A DNA stretch of 64,000 nucleotides from Hydractinia symbiolongicarpus. Lineage: Eukaryota; Cnidaria; Hydrozoa; Anthoathecata; Hydractiniidae. The position numbers and the translations under genes were made by a program. The stretch spans positions 8,062,001 through 8,126,000 of the forward strand of contig NC_079877.1 in assembly GCF_029227915.1 (NCBI RefSeq). Reading direction: 5' to 3'. The notes under the pieces are model-generated. The model was not told the origin of the DNA and did no database searches. It saw only the letters and a program-made list of their open reading frames with translations. Positions 1 through 12,466 of the stretch are shown here, in pieces. Position 1 is the stretch's first letter; every line of letters starts with the position of its first letter.

Positions 1-1861
1 CCACACTTCATTGACTTTCTAACGGTGTCAGTCCGTTTAAGTTACAACAGTTGCGTCACATATACGTACCAACATGTATTTAGCGATTTTTTTCTGACTT
101 TACTAGGTTGCATCGCTTTTAACAGTGAAACGTTTGACTGTGGGACTTAATTGAACTGATTCTGGACTGTGACCTTATAAATGTAATAAATCAGACAATT
201 GGAATCCAACGACAAACTTTTTCTTAATTTGACATGATTGCTGAAACTCAGGGATTATACTGGGCGTTGTGGTAGCTCTTTATTTAAAAATTTAGATAAG
301 TAAGCCATTTTTTATTGTGGGACCAATCCTAGCCGTTATCGCGGGCTTAATAAATAGGAACAGTTTCAAAAACTACATTTCATTGACTTTCTAACAGTAT
401 CAATCCGTATGACCTACGACGCTTGCGTCACAAATTAGTACCAACATGTACTTAGCGATATTTTTCTGATATTATTAGGTTACATCACTTTTAACAGTGA
501 AACGACTGACTGTGGGACTTTATTGAACTAACTTTGGACAGTGACTTGATAAATGTGATTAATGTGACAATTGGACCCCAAGAAATATCATTCTTCTTAA
601 TTTGAAATGATTGCTGTAACTCAGCGATTATACTGGGCGCTGTGGTAGCGCTTTATTTAAAAATTTAGATAAATAAGTCATTTTTTACTGTGGGACCAAT
701 CCTGGCCGTTAGCACGTGCTGAATAAATAGGAACAGTTTCCAAAACTACATTTCATTGATTTTCTAGCGGTATAATTCCGTTTGAGTTACAACAGTTGGG
801 TCACATATTCATACCAACATGTATTTAACGATATTTTTCTGATATTACTAGGTTGCATCGCTTTTAACAGTGAAACGATTGACTGTGGGACTTAATTGAA
901 CTAACTTTGGACTGTGACCTGACAAGTGTGATAAATGAGACAACTGGACTCCAAGAAATAACATTCTTCTTAATTTGACATTATTACCGGAACTCAGTGA
1001 TTACAATAGGCGTTGTGCTAGCGCTTCATTTAAAAATTTAGATGATTAAGTCATTCTTTACTGTGGGACCAATACTAGCCGTTATCGCGTGCTGAAGAAA
1101 GAGCGACAGTTTCAAAAACTACATCTCACTGACTTTCTAACGGTGTCAGTCCGTTTGAGTTACGACTGTTGGGTCACATATTCGTACCAACATGCATTTA
1201 GCGATATTTTCTGATATTACTATATTGCATCGCTTTTAACAGTGAAACGATTGACTGTGGGACTTAATTGAACTGATTTTGGACTTTGACCTTATAAATG
1301 TGATAAATGAGCCAGTTTGACTCAAGAAGTAACATTCTTCTTAACTTCACATCATTGCCGGAGCTCGGCGATTGCACTGGGCGCTGTGGTAGCGTTCTAT
1401 TTAAAAATTAAGATAAATTAGTCATTTTTTACTGTGGGACCAATCCCAGCAGTTAGTTCGTGCTGAAGGAATAAAGACAGTTTCAAAACCTACATTTCAT
1501 CGACTTTTTGGCAGTATCAATCCGTTTGAGTTACAACGGTTGCGTCACATATTCGTACCAATATGTATTTAGTGATATTTTTCCGATATAACTAAGTTAT
1601 ATCGCTTTTAACAGTGAAACGATTGACTCTGGGACTTAACTGAAGTAACTTTGGACTGTGACCTTATAAATGTAATAAGTGAGCCAACAGGACCCAAGAA
1701 GTATCATTCTTCTTTATTTGACATAATTGCCGGAACTCAGCGATTACACTAGGTGCTATGGCAGTGCTTCACTTAAAAATTTAGATAAATAAGTCATTTT
1801 GTACTGTGGGACCAATCCTAGCCGTTATCGCTTGCTGAAGAAATAGAGAAGAGTTCAAAAA
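1..1861 (+). repeat. 5-monomer HOR, copy 1 (1,861 bp)
   Basis: Five monomers (landmarks 32, 404, 777, 1150, 1521) form a unit that restarts at 1862. The CCACACTTCATTGAC opening at position 1 matches 1862 with few substitutions, for example ATTTTTTTCTGACTTT against ATATTTTTCTGATTTT. The copy-to-copy match is much closer than that between neighbouring monomers, which defines an HOR. The left edge is the window edge, so more copies may lie upstream. Confidence 0.9.
637..651. other. Example of conserved GCGCT/AGCGC dyad
   Basis: GCGCTGTGGTAGCGC is a perfect 5-bp inverted repeat around a 5-base centre. It recurs in a large share of monomers at the same place. A common variant with GTGGC in the centre (for example 7,340-7,354) extends the stem to 6 bp. 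Some monomers lack a perfect stem (GGCTCTGTGGTAGGG, GGAACCTGTGG, GGTGCTATGGCAGTGC). Role unknown: it could be a protein-binding site or a small cruciform. Confidence 0.7.
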
Positions 1862-3140
1862 CCACACTTCATTGACTTTCTAACGGTGTCAGTCCGTTTA
1901 AGTTACAACAGTTGCGTCACATATACGTACCAACATGTATTTAGCGATATTTTTCTGATTTTACTAGGTTGCATCGCTTTTAACAGTGAAACGTTTGACT
2001 GTGGGACTTAATTGAACTGATTCTGGACTGTGACCTTATAAATGTAATAAATCAGACAATTGGACTCCAACGAAAAACTTTTTCTTAATTTGACATGATT
2101 GCTGAAACTCAGGGATTATACTGGGCGTTGTGGTAGCTCTTTATTTAAAAATTTAGATAAGTAAGCCATTTTTTATTGTGGCACCAATCCTAGCCGTTAT
2201 CGCGGGCTTAATAAATAGGAACAGTTTCAAAAACTACATTTCATTGACATTCTAACAGTATCAATCCGTATGACCTACAACGCTTGCGTCACAAATTAGT
2301 ACCAACATGTACTTAGCGATATTTTTCTGATATTATTAGGTTGCATCACTTTTAACAGTGAAACGACTGACTGTGGGACTTTATTGAACTAACTTTGGAC
2401 TGTGACTTGATAAATGTGATTAATGTGACAATTGGACCCCAAGAAATATCATTCTTCTTAATTTGAAATGATTGCTGTAACTCAGCGATTATACTGGGCG
2501 CTGTGGTAGCGCTTTATTTGTAAATTTAGATAAATAAGTCATTTTTTACTGTGAGACCAATCCTGGCCGTTAGCACGTGCTGAATAAATAGGAACAGTTT
2601 CCAAAACTACATTTCATTGATTTTCTAGCGGTATAATTCCGTTTGAGTTACAACAGTTGGGTCACATATTCATACCAACATGTATTTAACGATATTTTTC
2701 TGATATTACTAGGTTGCATCGCTTTTAACAGTGAAACGATTGACTGTGGGACTTAATTGAACTAACTTTGGACTGTGACCTGACAAGTGTGATAAATGAG
2801 ACAACTGGACTCCAAGAAATAACATTCTTCTTAATTTGAAATTATTGCCGGAACTCAGCGATTACAATAGGCGCTGTGCTAGCGCTTCATTTAAAAATTT
2901 AGATGATTAAGTCATTCTTTACTGTGGGACCAATACTAGCCGTTATCGCGTGCTGAAGAAAGAGCGACAGTTTCAAAAACTACATCTCACTGACTTTCTA
3001 ACGGTGTCAGTCCGTTTGAGTTACGACTGTTGGGTCACATATTCGTACCAACATGCATTTAGCGATATTTTCTGATATTACTATATTGCATCGCTTTTAA
3101 CAGTGAAACGATTGACTGTGGGACTTAATTGAACTGATTT
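1862..3140 (+). repeat. 5-monomer HOR, copy 2, register lost near 3,140
   Basis: Landmarks 1893, 2265, 2638 and 3011 match 32, 404, 777 and 1150 at a constant offset of 1,861 bp. The match ends in the fourth monomer. At 1281 the text reads CTTTGACCTTATAAATG followed by a GTTTGACTC variant. At 3142 it reads CTTTAATCTTGTAAATG followed by GTTTGGCTAC. The change of variant inside a monomer suggests an exchange breakpoint there. Confidence 0.85.
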
Positions 3141-4824
3141 TGGACTTTAATCTTGTAAATGTGATAAATGAGCCAGTTTGGCTACAAGAAATAACATTCT
3201 TCTTAATTTGACATGATTGCTGGAACTCAGCGATTACACTGGGCGCTGTGGTAGCGTTTTATTTAAAAATTAGGATAAATAAGTCATTTTTTACTGTGGG
3301 ACCAATCCTAGCCGTTAGTTCGCTCTGAAGAAATAGAGACAGTTTCAAAAACTACATTTCATTGACTTTCTTACGGTATCAATCCGTTTGAGTTACAACG
3401 GTTGCGTCACATATTCGTCCCCACATGTATTTAGCGATAGTATTCGGATACTACTAGGTTGCATCGCTTTTAACAGTGAAACGTTTAACTTTGTGGGACT
3501 TAATTGAACTCATTTTGGACTTTGACCTTATAAATGTGATAAATGAGCCAGTTTGACTCAAGAAGTAACATTCTTCTTAACTTGACATCATTGCCGGAAC
3601 TCAGGGATTGCACTGGGCGCTGTGGTAGCGTTTTATTTAAAAATTAAGATAAATTAGTTATTTTTTACTGTGGGACCAATCCCAGCAGTTAGTTCGCGCT
3701 GAAGAAATAAGGACAGTTTCAAAAACTACATTTCATCGACTTCTTGGCGGTATCAATCCGTTTGAGTTACAACGGTTGCTTCACATATTCGTACCAATAT
3801 GTATTTAGTGATATTTTTCCAATATAACTAAGTTATATCGCTTTTAACAGTGAAACGATTGACTGTGGGACTTAATTGAAATAACTTTGGACTGTGACCT
3901 GATAAATGTGATAAATAAGACAATTGGACTCCAAGAAATAACATTCTTCTTAATTTGACATGATTGCTGGAATTCAGCGATTACATTAGGCTCTGTGGTA
4001 GGGCTTTATTTAAAAATTTAGATAAATAAGTCTTTTTCTACTGTGGGACCAATCCTGGCCGTTAGCACGCGCTGAATAAATAGGAACAGCTTCAAAGACT
4101 ACATTTCATTGACTTTCTGATGGTATAAATCCGTTTGAGTTACAACGGTTGCGTCACATATTCGTACCAACAAGTATTTAGTGATAGTATTCGGATGTTA
4201 CTAGGTTGCATCGCTTTTAACAGTAAAACGATTGACTGTGGGACTTAATTGAACTGATTTTGGACTTTGACCTTGTAAATGTGATAAATGAGCAAGTTTG
4301 GCTACAAGAAATAACATTCTTCTTAATTTGACATGATTGCTGGAATTCAGCGATTACACTGGGCGCTGTGGTAGCGTTTTATTTAAAAATTAGGATAAAT
4401 AAGTTATTTTTTACTGTGGGACCAATCCTAGCCGTTAGTTCGCGCTGAAGAAATAGAGACAGTTTCAAAAACTACATTTCATTGACTTTCTTACGGTATC
4501 AATCCGTTTGAGTTACAACGGTTGCGTCACATATTCGTCCCCACATGTATTTAGCGATAGTATACGGATACTACTAGGTTGCATCGCTTTTAACAGTGAA
4601 ACGTTTGACTATGGGACTTAATTGAACTGATTTTGGACTTTGACCATATAAATGTGATAAATGAGCTAGTTTGACTCAAGAAGTAACATTCTTCTTAACT
4701 TCACATCATTGCCGAAACTCGGCGATTGCACTGGGCGCTGTGGTAGCGTTTTATTTAAAAATTAAGATAAATTAGTCATTTTTTACTGTGGGACCAATCC
4801 CAGCAGTTAGCTCGCGCTGAAGAA
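3141..4824 (+). repeat. Mixed monomers with a 3-monomer (~1,120 bp) periodicity
   Basis: The variant with CGTCCCCACATG and GATAGTATTCGG appears at about 3,415 and again at about 4,535. Landmarks 3383 and 4503 are 1,120 bp apart. The preceding GTTTGGCTACAAG variant also recurs at this spacing (about 3,175 and 4,295). Only about one and a half copies are present before a different arrangement begins at about 4,825. No genes or other features were seen. Confidence 0.75.
3384..3401. other. Example of conserved CCGTT/AACGG dyad
   Basis: CCGTTTGAGTTACAACGG is a 5-bp inverted repeat with an 8-base spacer, immediately followed by TTGCGTCAC. It is present in many full-length monomers and absent from all half-monomers. 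Variants in the spacer (GAATGAC, AAGTTAC) often keep both arms. It is not a match to the CENP-B box pattern. Confidence 0.6.
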
Positions 4825-6609
4825 ATAAAGACAGTTTCAAAACCTACATTTCATCGACTTCCTGGCGGTATCAATCCGTTTGAGTTACAACGGTTGCGTC
4901 ACATATTCGTACCAATATGTATTTAGTGATATTTTTCCGATATAACTAAGTTATATCGCTTTTAACAGTGAAACGATTGAGTCTGGGACTTAACTGAAGT
5001 AACTTTGGACTGTGACCTTATAAATGTGATAAGTGAGCCAACAGCACCCCAAGAAGTATCATTCTTCTTTATTTGACATAATTGCCGGAACTCAGCGATT
5101 ACACTGGGTGCTATGGCAGTGCCTCACTTAAAAATTTAGATAAATAAGTCATTTTGTACTGTGGGACCAATCCTAGCCGTTATCGCTTGCTGAAGAATTA
5201 GAGAAAAGTTCAAAAACCACACTTCATTGAGTTTCTAACGGTGTCAGTCCGTTTAAGTTACAACAGTTGCGTCACATACACGTACCAACATGTATTTAGC
5301 GATATTTTTCTGATATTACTAGGTTGCATTGCTTTTAACAGTGAAACAAATGAATGTGGGACTTAATTGAGCTGATTTTGGACTGTGACCTTATAAATTT
5401 TATATGTGAGACAATTGGACTCCTAGAAATAACATTCTTCTTAATTTGACATGATTGCCGGAACTCAGCGATTACACTGGGTGCTGTGGTAGCGCTTCAT
5501 TTAAAAATTCAGATAAATAAGTCAATTTTTACTGTGGGACCAATCCTAGCCGTTAGATCATGCTGAAGAAGTAGAGACAGTTTCCAAAACTACATTTCAT
5601 TGATTTTCTAGCGGTATAATTCCGTTTGAGTTACAACGGTTGCGTCACATATTCGTACCAACAAGTATTTAGTGATAGTATTCGGATATAACTAAGTTAT
5701 ATCGCTTTTAACAGTGAAACGATTGACTCTGGGACTTAACTGAAGTAACTTTGGACTGTGACCTTATAAATGTGATAAGTAAGCCAAAAGGACCCCAAGA
5801 AGTATCATTCTTCTTTATTTGACATAATTGCCGGAACTCAGCGATTACACTAGGTGCTATGGCAGTGCTTCACTTAAAAATTTAGATAAATAAGTCATTT
5901 TGTACTGTGGGACCAATCCTAGCCGTTATCGCTTGCTGAAGAAATAGAAAAAATTTTAAAAACCACACTTCATTGACTTTCTAACAGTGTCAGTCCGTTT
6001 AAGTTACAACAGTTGCGTCACATATACGTACCAACATGTATTTAGCGATATTTTTCTGATTTTACTAGGTTGCATCGCTTTTAACAGTGAAACGTTTGAC
6101 TGTGGGACTTAATTGAACTGATTCTGGACTGTGACCTTATAAATGTAATAAATTAGACAATTGGACTCCAACGAAAAACAATTTTCTTAATTTGACATGA
6201 TTGCTGAAACTCAGGGATTATACTGGGCGTTGTGGTAGCTCTTTATTTAAAAATTTAGATAAGTAAGCCATTTTTTATTGTGGGACCAATCCTAGCCGTT
6301 ATCGCGGGCTTAATAAATAGGAACAGTTTCAAAAACTACATTTCATTGAATTTCTAACAGTATCAATCCGTATGACCTACAACGCTTGCGTCACAAATTA
6401 GTACCAACATGTACTTAGCGATATTTTTCTGATATTATTAGGTTGCATCATTTTAACAGTGACACGACTGACTGTGGGACTTTATTGAACTAACTTTGGA
6501 CTGTGACTTGATAAATGTGATTAATGAGACAATTGGACCCCAAGAAATATCATTCTTCTTAATTTGAAATGATTGCTGTAACTCAGCGATTATACTGGGC
6601 GCTGTGGTA

Positions 6610-6650
6610 GCGCTTTATTTAAAAATTTAGATAGTCATTTTTTACTGTGG
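6610..6650 (+). repeat. 6-bp deletion in monomer (shared with 44,845-44,885)
   Basis: The usual TTTAGATAAATAAGTCATT is shortened to TTTAGATAGTCATT, which shrinks the landmark interval 6367-6734 to 367 bp. The same deletion is seen at about 44,866. It therefore predates the large duplication. Confidence 0.85.
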
Positions 6651-7106
6651 GACCAATCCTGGCCGTTAGCACGTGCTGAATAAATAGGAACAGTTTCCAA
6701 AACTACATTTCATTGATTTTCTAGCGGTATAATTCCGTTTGAGTTACAACGGTTGCGTCACATATTCCTACCAACATGTATTTAGCGATTTTTTTCTGAT
6801 ATTACTAGGTTGCATTGCTTTTAACAGTGAAACGAATGAATGTGGGACTTAATTGAGCTGATTTTGGACTGTGACCTTATAAATTTTATATGTGAGACAA
6901 TTGGACTCCTAGAAATAACATTCTTCTTAATTTGACATGATTGCCGGAAATCAGCGATTACACTGGGCCCTGTGGTAGCGCTTCATTTAAAAATTCAGAT
7001 AAATTAGTCATTTTTTACTGTGGGACCAATCCCAGCAGTTAGTTCGCGCTGAAGAAATAAAGACAGTTTTAAAACCTACATTTCATCGACTTTTTGGCGG
7101 TATCAA

Positions 7107-7480
7107 TCCGTTTGAGTTACAACGGTTGCGTCACATATTTGTACCAATATGTATTTAGCGATATTCTTCTGATGTTAGTATGTTGCATTGTTTTTAACAG
7201 TAAAATGATTGACTGTGGGAATTAATATAACTGATTTTGACCTTTGACTTTAAGAATGTGATAAATGAGACAATTGAACTCCAAGGAATAACATTCGTCT
7301 TAATTTGACATGATTGCTTGAACTCAGCAGTTACACTGGGCGCTGTGGCAGCGCTTTAATTAAAAATTTAGATAAAAAAGTCATTTTTGTACTGCGGCAC
7401 CAATCCTAGCCGTTACCGCGCGCTGAAGAAATAGGTACAGTTTCAAAAACTACATTTCATTGACTTTCTAACGCTATCAG
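7107..7480 (+). repeat. Representative full-length monomer (374 bp)
   Basis: This unit runs from one TCCGT landmark to the next and shows the main conserved blocks in order. First comes a CCGTT/AACGG dyad (7108-7125), followed by TTGCGTCAC. Next are CATGTATTT, a T-rich stretch and TTGCAT. Then come TTTTAACAG, a TGTGGGA block and CAATTG. A GCGCT/AGCGC dyad follows (7340-7354), then an AT-rich stretch and a second ACTG(C/T)GG block. The unit ends with GCGCGCTGAAG, a TTTCAAAAAC block and CATTTCATTGACTTTC. The phase chosen for the start is arbitrary. This copy has a variant middle (TTTAAGAATG where most copies have CTTATAAATG). Confidence 0.9.
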
Positions 7481-9606
7481 TCCGCTTCAATTACAATGGT
7501 TCCGTCACATATTCGTACCATCATGTACTTAACGATATTTTTCCAATAATACCGGGTTACATCGATTTTAACTGTAAAAGGATTAACTGAGGGATTTAAT
7601 TGAACTGATTCTGGACTCTGACCTTATAAATTTTATAAGTGATACAATTGGACTCCTAGAAATAACATTCTTCTTAATTTGACATGATTGCCGGAACTCA
7701 GCGATTACACTGGGCGCTGTGGTAGCGCTTTTTTTAAAAAATTCAGATCAATAAGTCTTTTTTTACTGTGAAACCAATCCTAGCCGTTAGTTCGCGCGGA
7801 AGAAATAGAGACAGTTTCAAAAACTACATTTCATTGACTTTCTAACGGTGTCAATCCGTTTGAGTTACAACGGTTGTGTCACATATTCGTACCAACATGT
7901 ATTTAGTGATTTTCTTCCGATATTACTAAGTTGCATTGCTTTTAACAGTGAAACAATTGACTGAGGGAGTTAATTGAACTGATTCCGGACTGTGACCTTA
8001 TAAATGTGAAAAATGAGCCAATTTGTTCTCCAAGGAATAACATTCTTCTTAATTTGACATCATTGCCGGAACTCAGCGATTGCACTGGGCGCTGTGGTAG
8101 CGTTTTATTTAAAAATTAAGATAAATTAGTCATTTTTACTGTGGGACCAATCCCAGCAGTTATCGCGAGCTGAAGAAATAAAGACAGTTTTAAAAACTAC
8201 ATTTTAATGACTTTCTAACGGTATCAGTCCGTTTGAGTTACAACGGTTGCGTCACATATTCGTACCAACAAGTATTTAGTGAAAGTATTCGGATGTTACT
8301 AGGTTGCATCGCTTTTAACAGTGAAAGGTTTGAATGTGGGACTTAATTGAACTGATTTTGGACTTTGACCTTGTAAATGTGATAAATGAGCCAGTTTGGC
8401 TACAAGAAATAACATTCTTCTTAATTTGACATGATTACTGGAACTCAGTGGTTACACTGGGCGCTGTGGTAGCGTTTTATTTACAAATTAGGATAAATAA
8501 GTCATTTTTTACTGTGGGACCAATCCCAGCAGTTAGTTCGCGCTGAAGAACTAGAGACAGTTTCAAAAACTACATTTCATCGACTTCTTGGCGGTATCAA
8601 TCCGTTTAAGTTACAACAGTTGCGTCACATATACGTACCAACATGTATTTAGCGATATTTTTCTGATTTTACTAGGTTGCATCGCTTTTAACAGTGAAAC
8701 GTTTGACTGTGGGACTTAATTGAACTGATTCTGGACTGTGACCTTATAAATGTAATAAATGAGACAATTGGACTCCAAGAAATAACATTCTTCTTAATTT
8801 GACATGATTGCTGGAATTCAGCGATTACACTGGGCGCTGTGGTAGCGTTTTATTTAAAAATTAGGATAAATAAGTCATTTTTTACTGTGGGACCAATCCT
8901 AGCCGTTAGTTCGTGCTGAAGAAATAGAGACAGTTTCAAAAACTACATTTCATTGACTTTCTAACGGTATCAATCCGTTTGAGTTACAACGGTTGCGTCA
9001 CATATTTGTCCCCACATGTATTTAGCGATAGTATTCGGATACTACTAGGTTGCATCGCTTTTTAACAGTGAAACGTTTGATTGTGGGACTTAATTAAACT
9101 GATTTTGGACTTTGACCTTATAAATGTGATAAATGAGCCAGTTTGACTCAAGCAGTAACTTTCTTCTTAACTTGACATCATTGCTGGAACTCAGCGATTG
9201 CACTGGGCGCTGCGGTAGCGTTTTTTTAAAAATTAAGATAAATTAGTCATTTTTTACTGTGGGACCAATCCCAGCAGTTAGTTCGCGCTGAAGAAATAGA
9301 GACAGTTTTAAAAACTACATTTCATCCACTTCTTGGCGGTATTAATCCGTTTGAGTTACAACGGTTGCGTCACATATTCGTACCAATATGTATTTAGTGA
9401 TATTTTTCCGATATTACTAAGTTATATCGCTTTTAACAGTGAAACGATTGACTCTGGGACTTAACTGAAGTAACTTTGGACTGTGACCTTATAAATGTGC
9501 TAAGTAAGCCAACAGGACCCCAAGAAGTATCATTCTTCTTAATTTGACATGATTGCTGGAATTCAGCGATTACATTAGGCTCTGTGGTAGGGCTTTATTT
9601 AAAAAT

Positions 9607-10615
9607 TTAGATAAATAAGTCTTTTTCTACTGTGGGACCAAACCTGGCCGTTAGCACGCGCTGAATAAATAGGAACAGTTTCAAAGACTACCTTTCATTG
9701 ACTTTCTGACGGTATAAATCCGTTTGAGTTACAACGGTTGCGTCACATATTCGTAACATCAAGTATTTAGTGATAGTATTCGGATGTTACTAGGTTGCAT
9801 CGCTTTTAACAGTGAAAGGTTGGAATGTGGGACTTAATTGAACTGATTTTGGACTTTGACCTTGTAAATTTGATAAATGAGACAGTTTGGCTACAAGAAA
9901 TAACATTCTTCTTAATTTGACATGATTGCTGGAACTCAGGGATTACACTGGGCGCTGTGGTAGCGCTTCATTTAAAAATTCAGATAAATAAGTCAATTTT
10001 TACTGTGGGACCAATCCTAGCCGTTAGATCATGCTGAAGAAATAGAGACAGTTTCAAAAACTACATTTCATTGACTTTCTAACTGTGTCAATCCGTTTGA
10101 ATGACAACGGTTCAGTCACAGACTAGTACCAACATTTATTTAGCGATATTTTTCTGATGTTAGTATGTTGCATTGTTTTTAACAGTGAAATGATTGACTG
10201 AGGGATTAAATTGAACTGATTCTGGACTCTGATCTTATAAATGTTATAAGTGATACAATTGGACTCCTAGAAATAACATTTTTCTTAATTTGACATGATT
10301 GCCGGAACTCAGCGATTACACTGGGCGCTGTGGTAGCGCTTTCTTTTAAAAATTCAGATCAATAAGTCTTTTTTTACTGTGGGACCAATCCTAGCCGTTA
10401 GTTCGCGCTGAAGAAATAGAAACAGTTTCAAAAACTACATTTCATTGACTTTCTAACGGTGTCAATCCGTTTGAGTTACAACGGTTGTGTCACATATTCG
10501 TACCAACATGTATTTAGTGATTTTCTTCCGATATTACTAAGTTGTATTGCTTTTAACAGTGAAACAATTGACTGAGGGAGTTAATTGAACTGATTCCGGA
10601 CTGTGACCTTATAAA
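9607..10615 (+). repeat. ~1.0-kb segment repeated 1,851 bp downstream, copy 1
   Basis: Landmarks 9719, 10,092 and 10,466 match 11,570, 11,943 and 12,317 at a constant 1,851 bp. Diagnostic phrases are AAACCTGGCC, GAAAGGTTGGAATG and GTCACAGACTAG. The match begins near TCTTTTTCTACTG and ends where AAAAATGAGCCAATTG (copy 1) is replaced by TTATATGTGAGACAATTG (copy 2). The copies differ slightly: copy 1 has ATAAATGTTATAAG and ACATTTTTCTT where copy 2 has ATAAATTTTATAAG and ACATTCTTCTT. Confidence 0.82.
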
Positions 10616-10835
10616 TGTGAAAAATGAGCCAATTGTTCTCCAAGGAATAACATTCTTCTTAATTTGACATGATTGCTGGAACTCAGGGATTACACTGGGC
10701 GCTGTGGTAGCTTTTTTTAAAAAAATTAAGATAAATTAGTCATTTTTTACTGTGGGACCAATCCCAGCAGTTAGTTCGCGCTGAAGAAATAGAGACAGTT
10801 TTAAAAACTACATTTCATCGACTTCTTGGCGGTAT

Positions 10836-10855
10836 CAATCCGTTGCGTCACATAT
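10836..10855 (+). repeat. 15-bp deletion in monomer (shared with 49,071-49,090)
   Basis: CCGTTTGAGTTACAACGG is reduced to CCGTTGCGTCAC. Fifteen bases between two GTT repeats are missing, including the right half of the CCGTT/AACGG dyad. The landmark interval 10,839-11,197 is 358 bp. The same event appears at about 49,078 in the second large copy. Confidence 0.88.
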
Positions 10856-11457
10856 TCGTACCAATATGTATTTAGTGATATTTTTCCGATATTACTAAGT
10901 TATATTGCTTTTAACAGTGAAACGATTGACTCTGGGACTTAACTGAAGTAACTTTGGACTGTGACCTTATAAATGTGATAAGTGAGCCAACAGGACCCCA
11001 AGAAGTATCATTCTTCTTTATTTGACATGATTGCCGGAACTCAGCGATTACATTGGTTGCTGTGGCAGTGCTTCACTTAAAAATTTAGATAAATAAGTCA
11101 TTTTGTACTGTGGGACCAATCTTAGCCGTTATCGCTTGCTGAAGAAATAGAGAAAATTTCAAAAACCACACTTCATTGACTTTCTAACGGTGTCAGTCCG
11201 TTTAAGTTACAACAGTTGCGTCACATATACTTACCAACATGTATTTAGCGATATTTTTCTGATTAAACTAGGTTGCATCGATTTTAACAGTGAAACGTTT
11301 GACTGTGGGACTTAATTGAACTGATTCTGGACTGTGATCTTATAAATGTAATAAATGAGACAATTGAACTCCAAGGAAAAACATTTTTCTTAATTTGACA
11401 TGATTGCTGAAACTCAGGGATTCCACTGGGCGCTGTGGTGGCTCTTTATTTAAAAAT

Positions 11458-12466
11458 TAAGATAAATAAGTCTTTTTCTACTGTGGGACCAAACCTGGCC
11501 GTTAGCACGCGCTGAATAAATAGGAACAGTTTCAAAGACTACCTTTCATTGACTTTCTGACGGTATAAATCCGTTTGAGTTACAACGGTTGCGTCACATA
11601 TTCGTACTAACAAGTATTTAGTGATAGTATTCGGATGTTACTAGGTTGCATCGCTTTTAACAGTGAAAGGTTGGAATGTGGGACTTAATTGAACTGATTT
11701 TGGACTTTGACCTTGTAAATTTGATAAATGAGCCAGTTTGGCTACAAGAAATAACATTCTTCTTAATTTGACATGATTGCTGGAACTCAGGGATTACACT
11801 GGGTGCTGTGGTAGCCCTTCATTTAAAAATTCAGATAAATAAGTCAATTTTTACTGTGGGACCAATCCTAGCCGTTAGATCATGCTGAAGAAATAGAGAC
11901 AGTTTCAAAAACTACATTTCATTGACTTTCTAACTGTGTCAATCCGTTTGAATGACAACGGTTCAGTCACAGACTAGTACCAACATTTATTTAGCGATAT
12001 TTTTCTGATGTTAGTATGTTGCATTGTTTTTAACAGTGAAATGATTGACTGAGGGATTAAATTGAACTGATTCTGGACTCTGATCTTATAAATTTTATAA
12101 GTGATACAATTGGACTCCTAGAAATAACATTCTTCTTAATTTGACATGATTGCCGGAACTCAGCGATTACACTGGGCGCTGTGGTAGCGCTTTCTTTTAA
12201 AAATTCAGATCAATAAGTCTTTTTTTACTGTGGGACCAATCCTAGCCGTTAGTTCGCGCTGAAGAAATAGAGACAGTTTCAAAAACTACATTTCATTGAC
12301 TTTCTAACGGTGTCAATCCGTTTGAGTTACAACCGTTGTGTCACATATTCGTACCAACATGTATTTAGTGATTTTCTTCCGATATTACTAAGTTGTATTG
12401 CTTTTAACAGTGAAACGATTGACTGAGGGAGTTAATTGAACTGATTCCGGACTGTGACCTTATAAA
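11458..12466 (+). repeat. ~1.0-kb segment, copy 2 of the 1,851-bp repeat
   Basis: Partner of 9,607-10,615. Together with the monomers between them it forms a 5-monomer HOR shortened by the 15-bp deletion at about 10,843. In the second large copy the matching region (about 49.7-51.5 kb) contains an additional dimer, so this region has kept rearranging. Confidence 0.82.

Noticed and set aside
1520-1575. Possible CENP-B box (TTCG-N4-A-N2-CGGG)
   Set aside because: ATTCGTACCAACATG matches the first part (TTCG, N4, A) but has ATGT where CGGG is required. No full match was found by eye in the monomer types.
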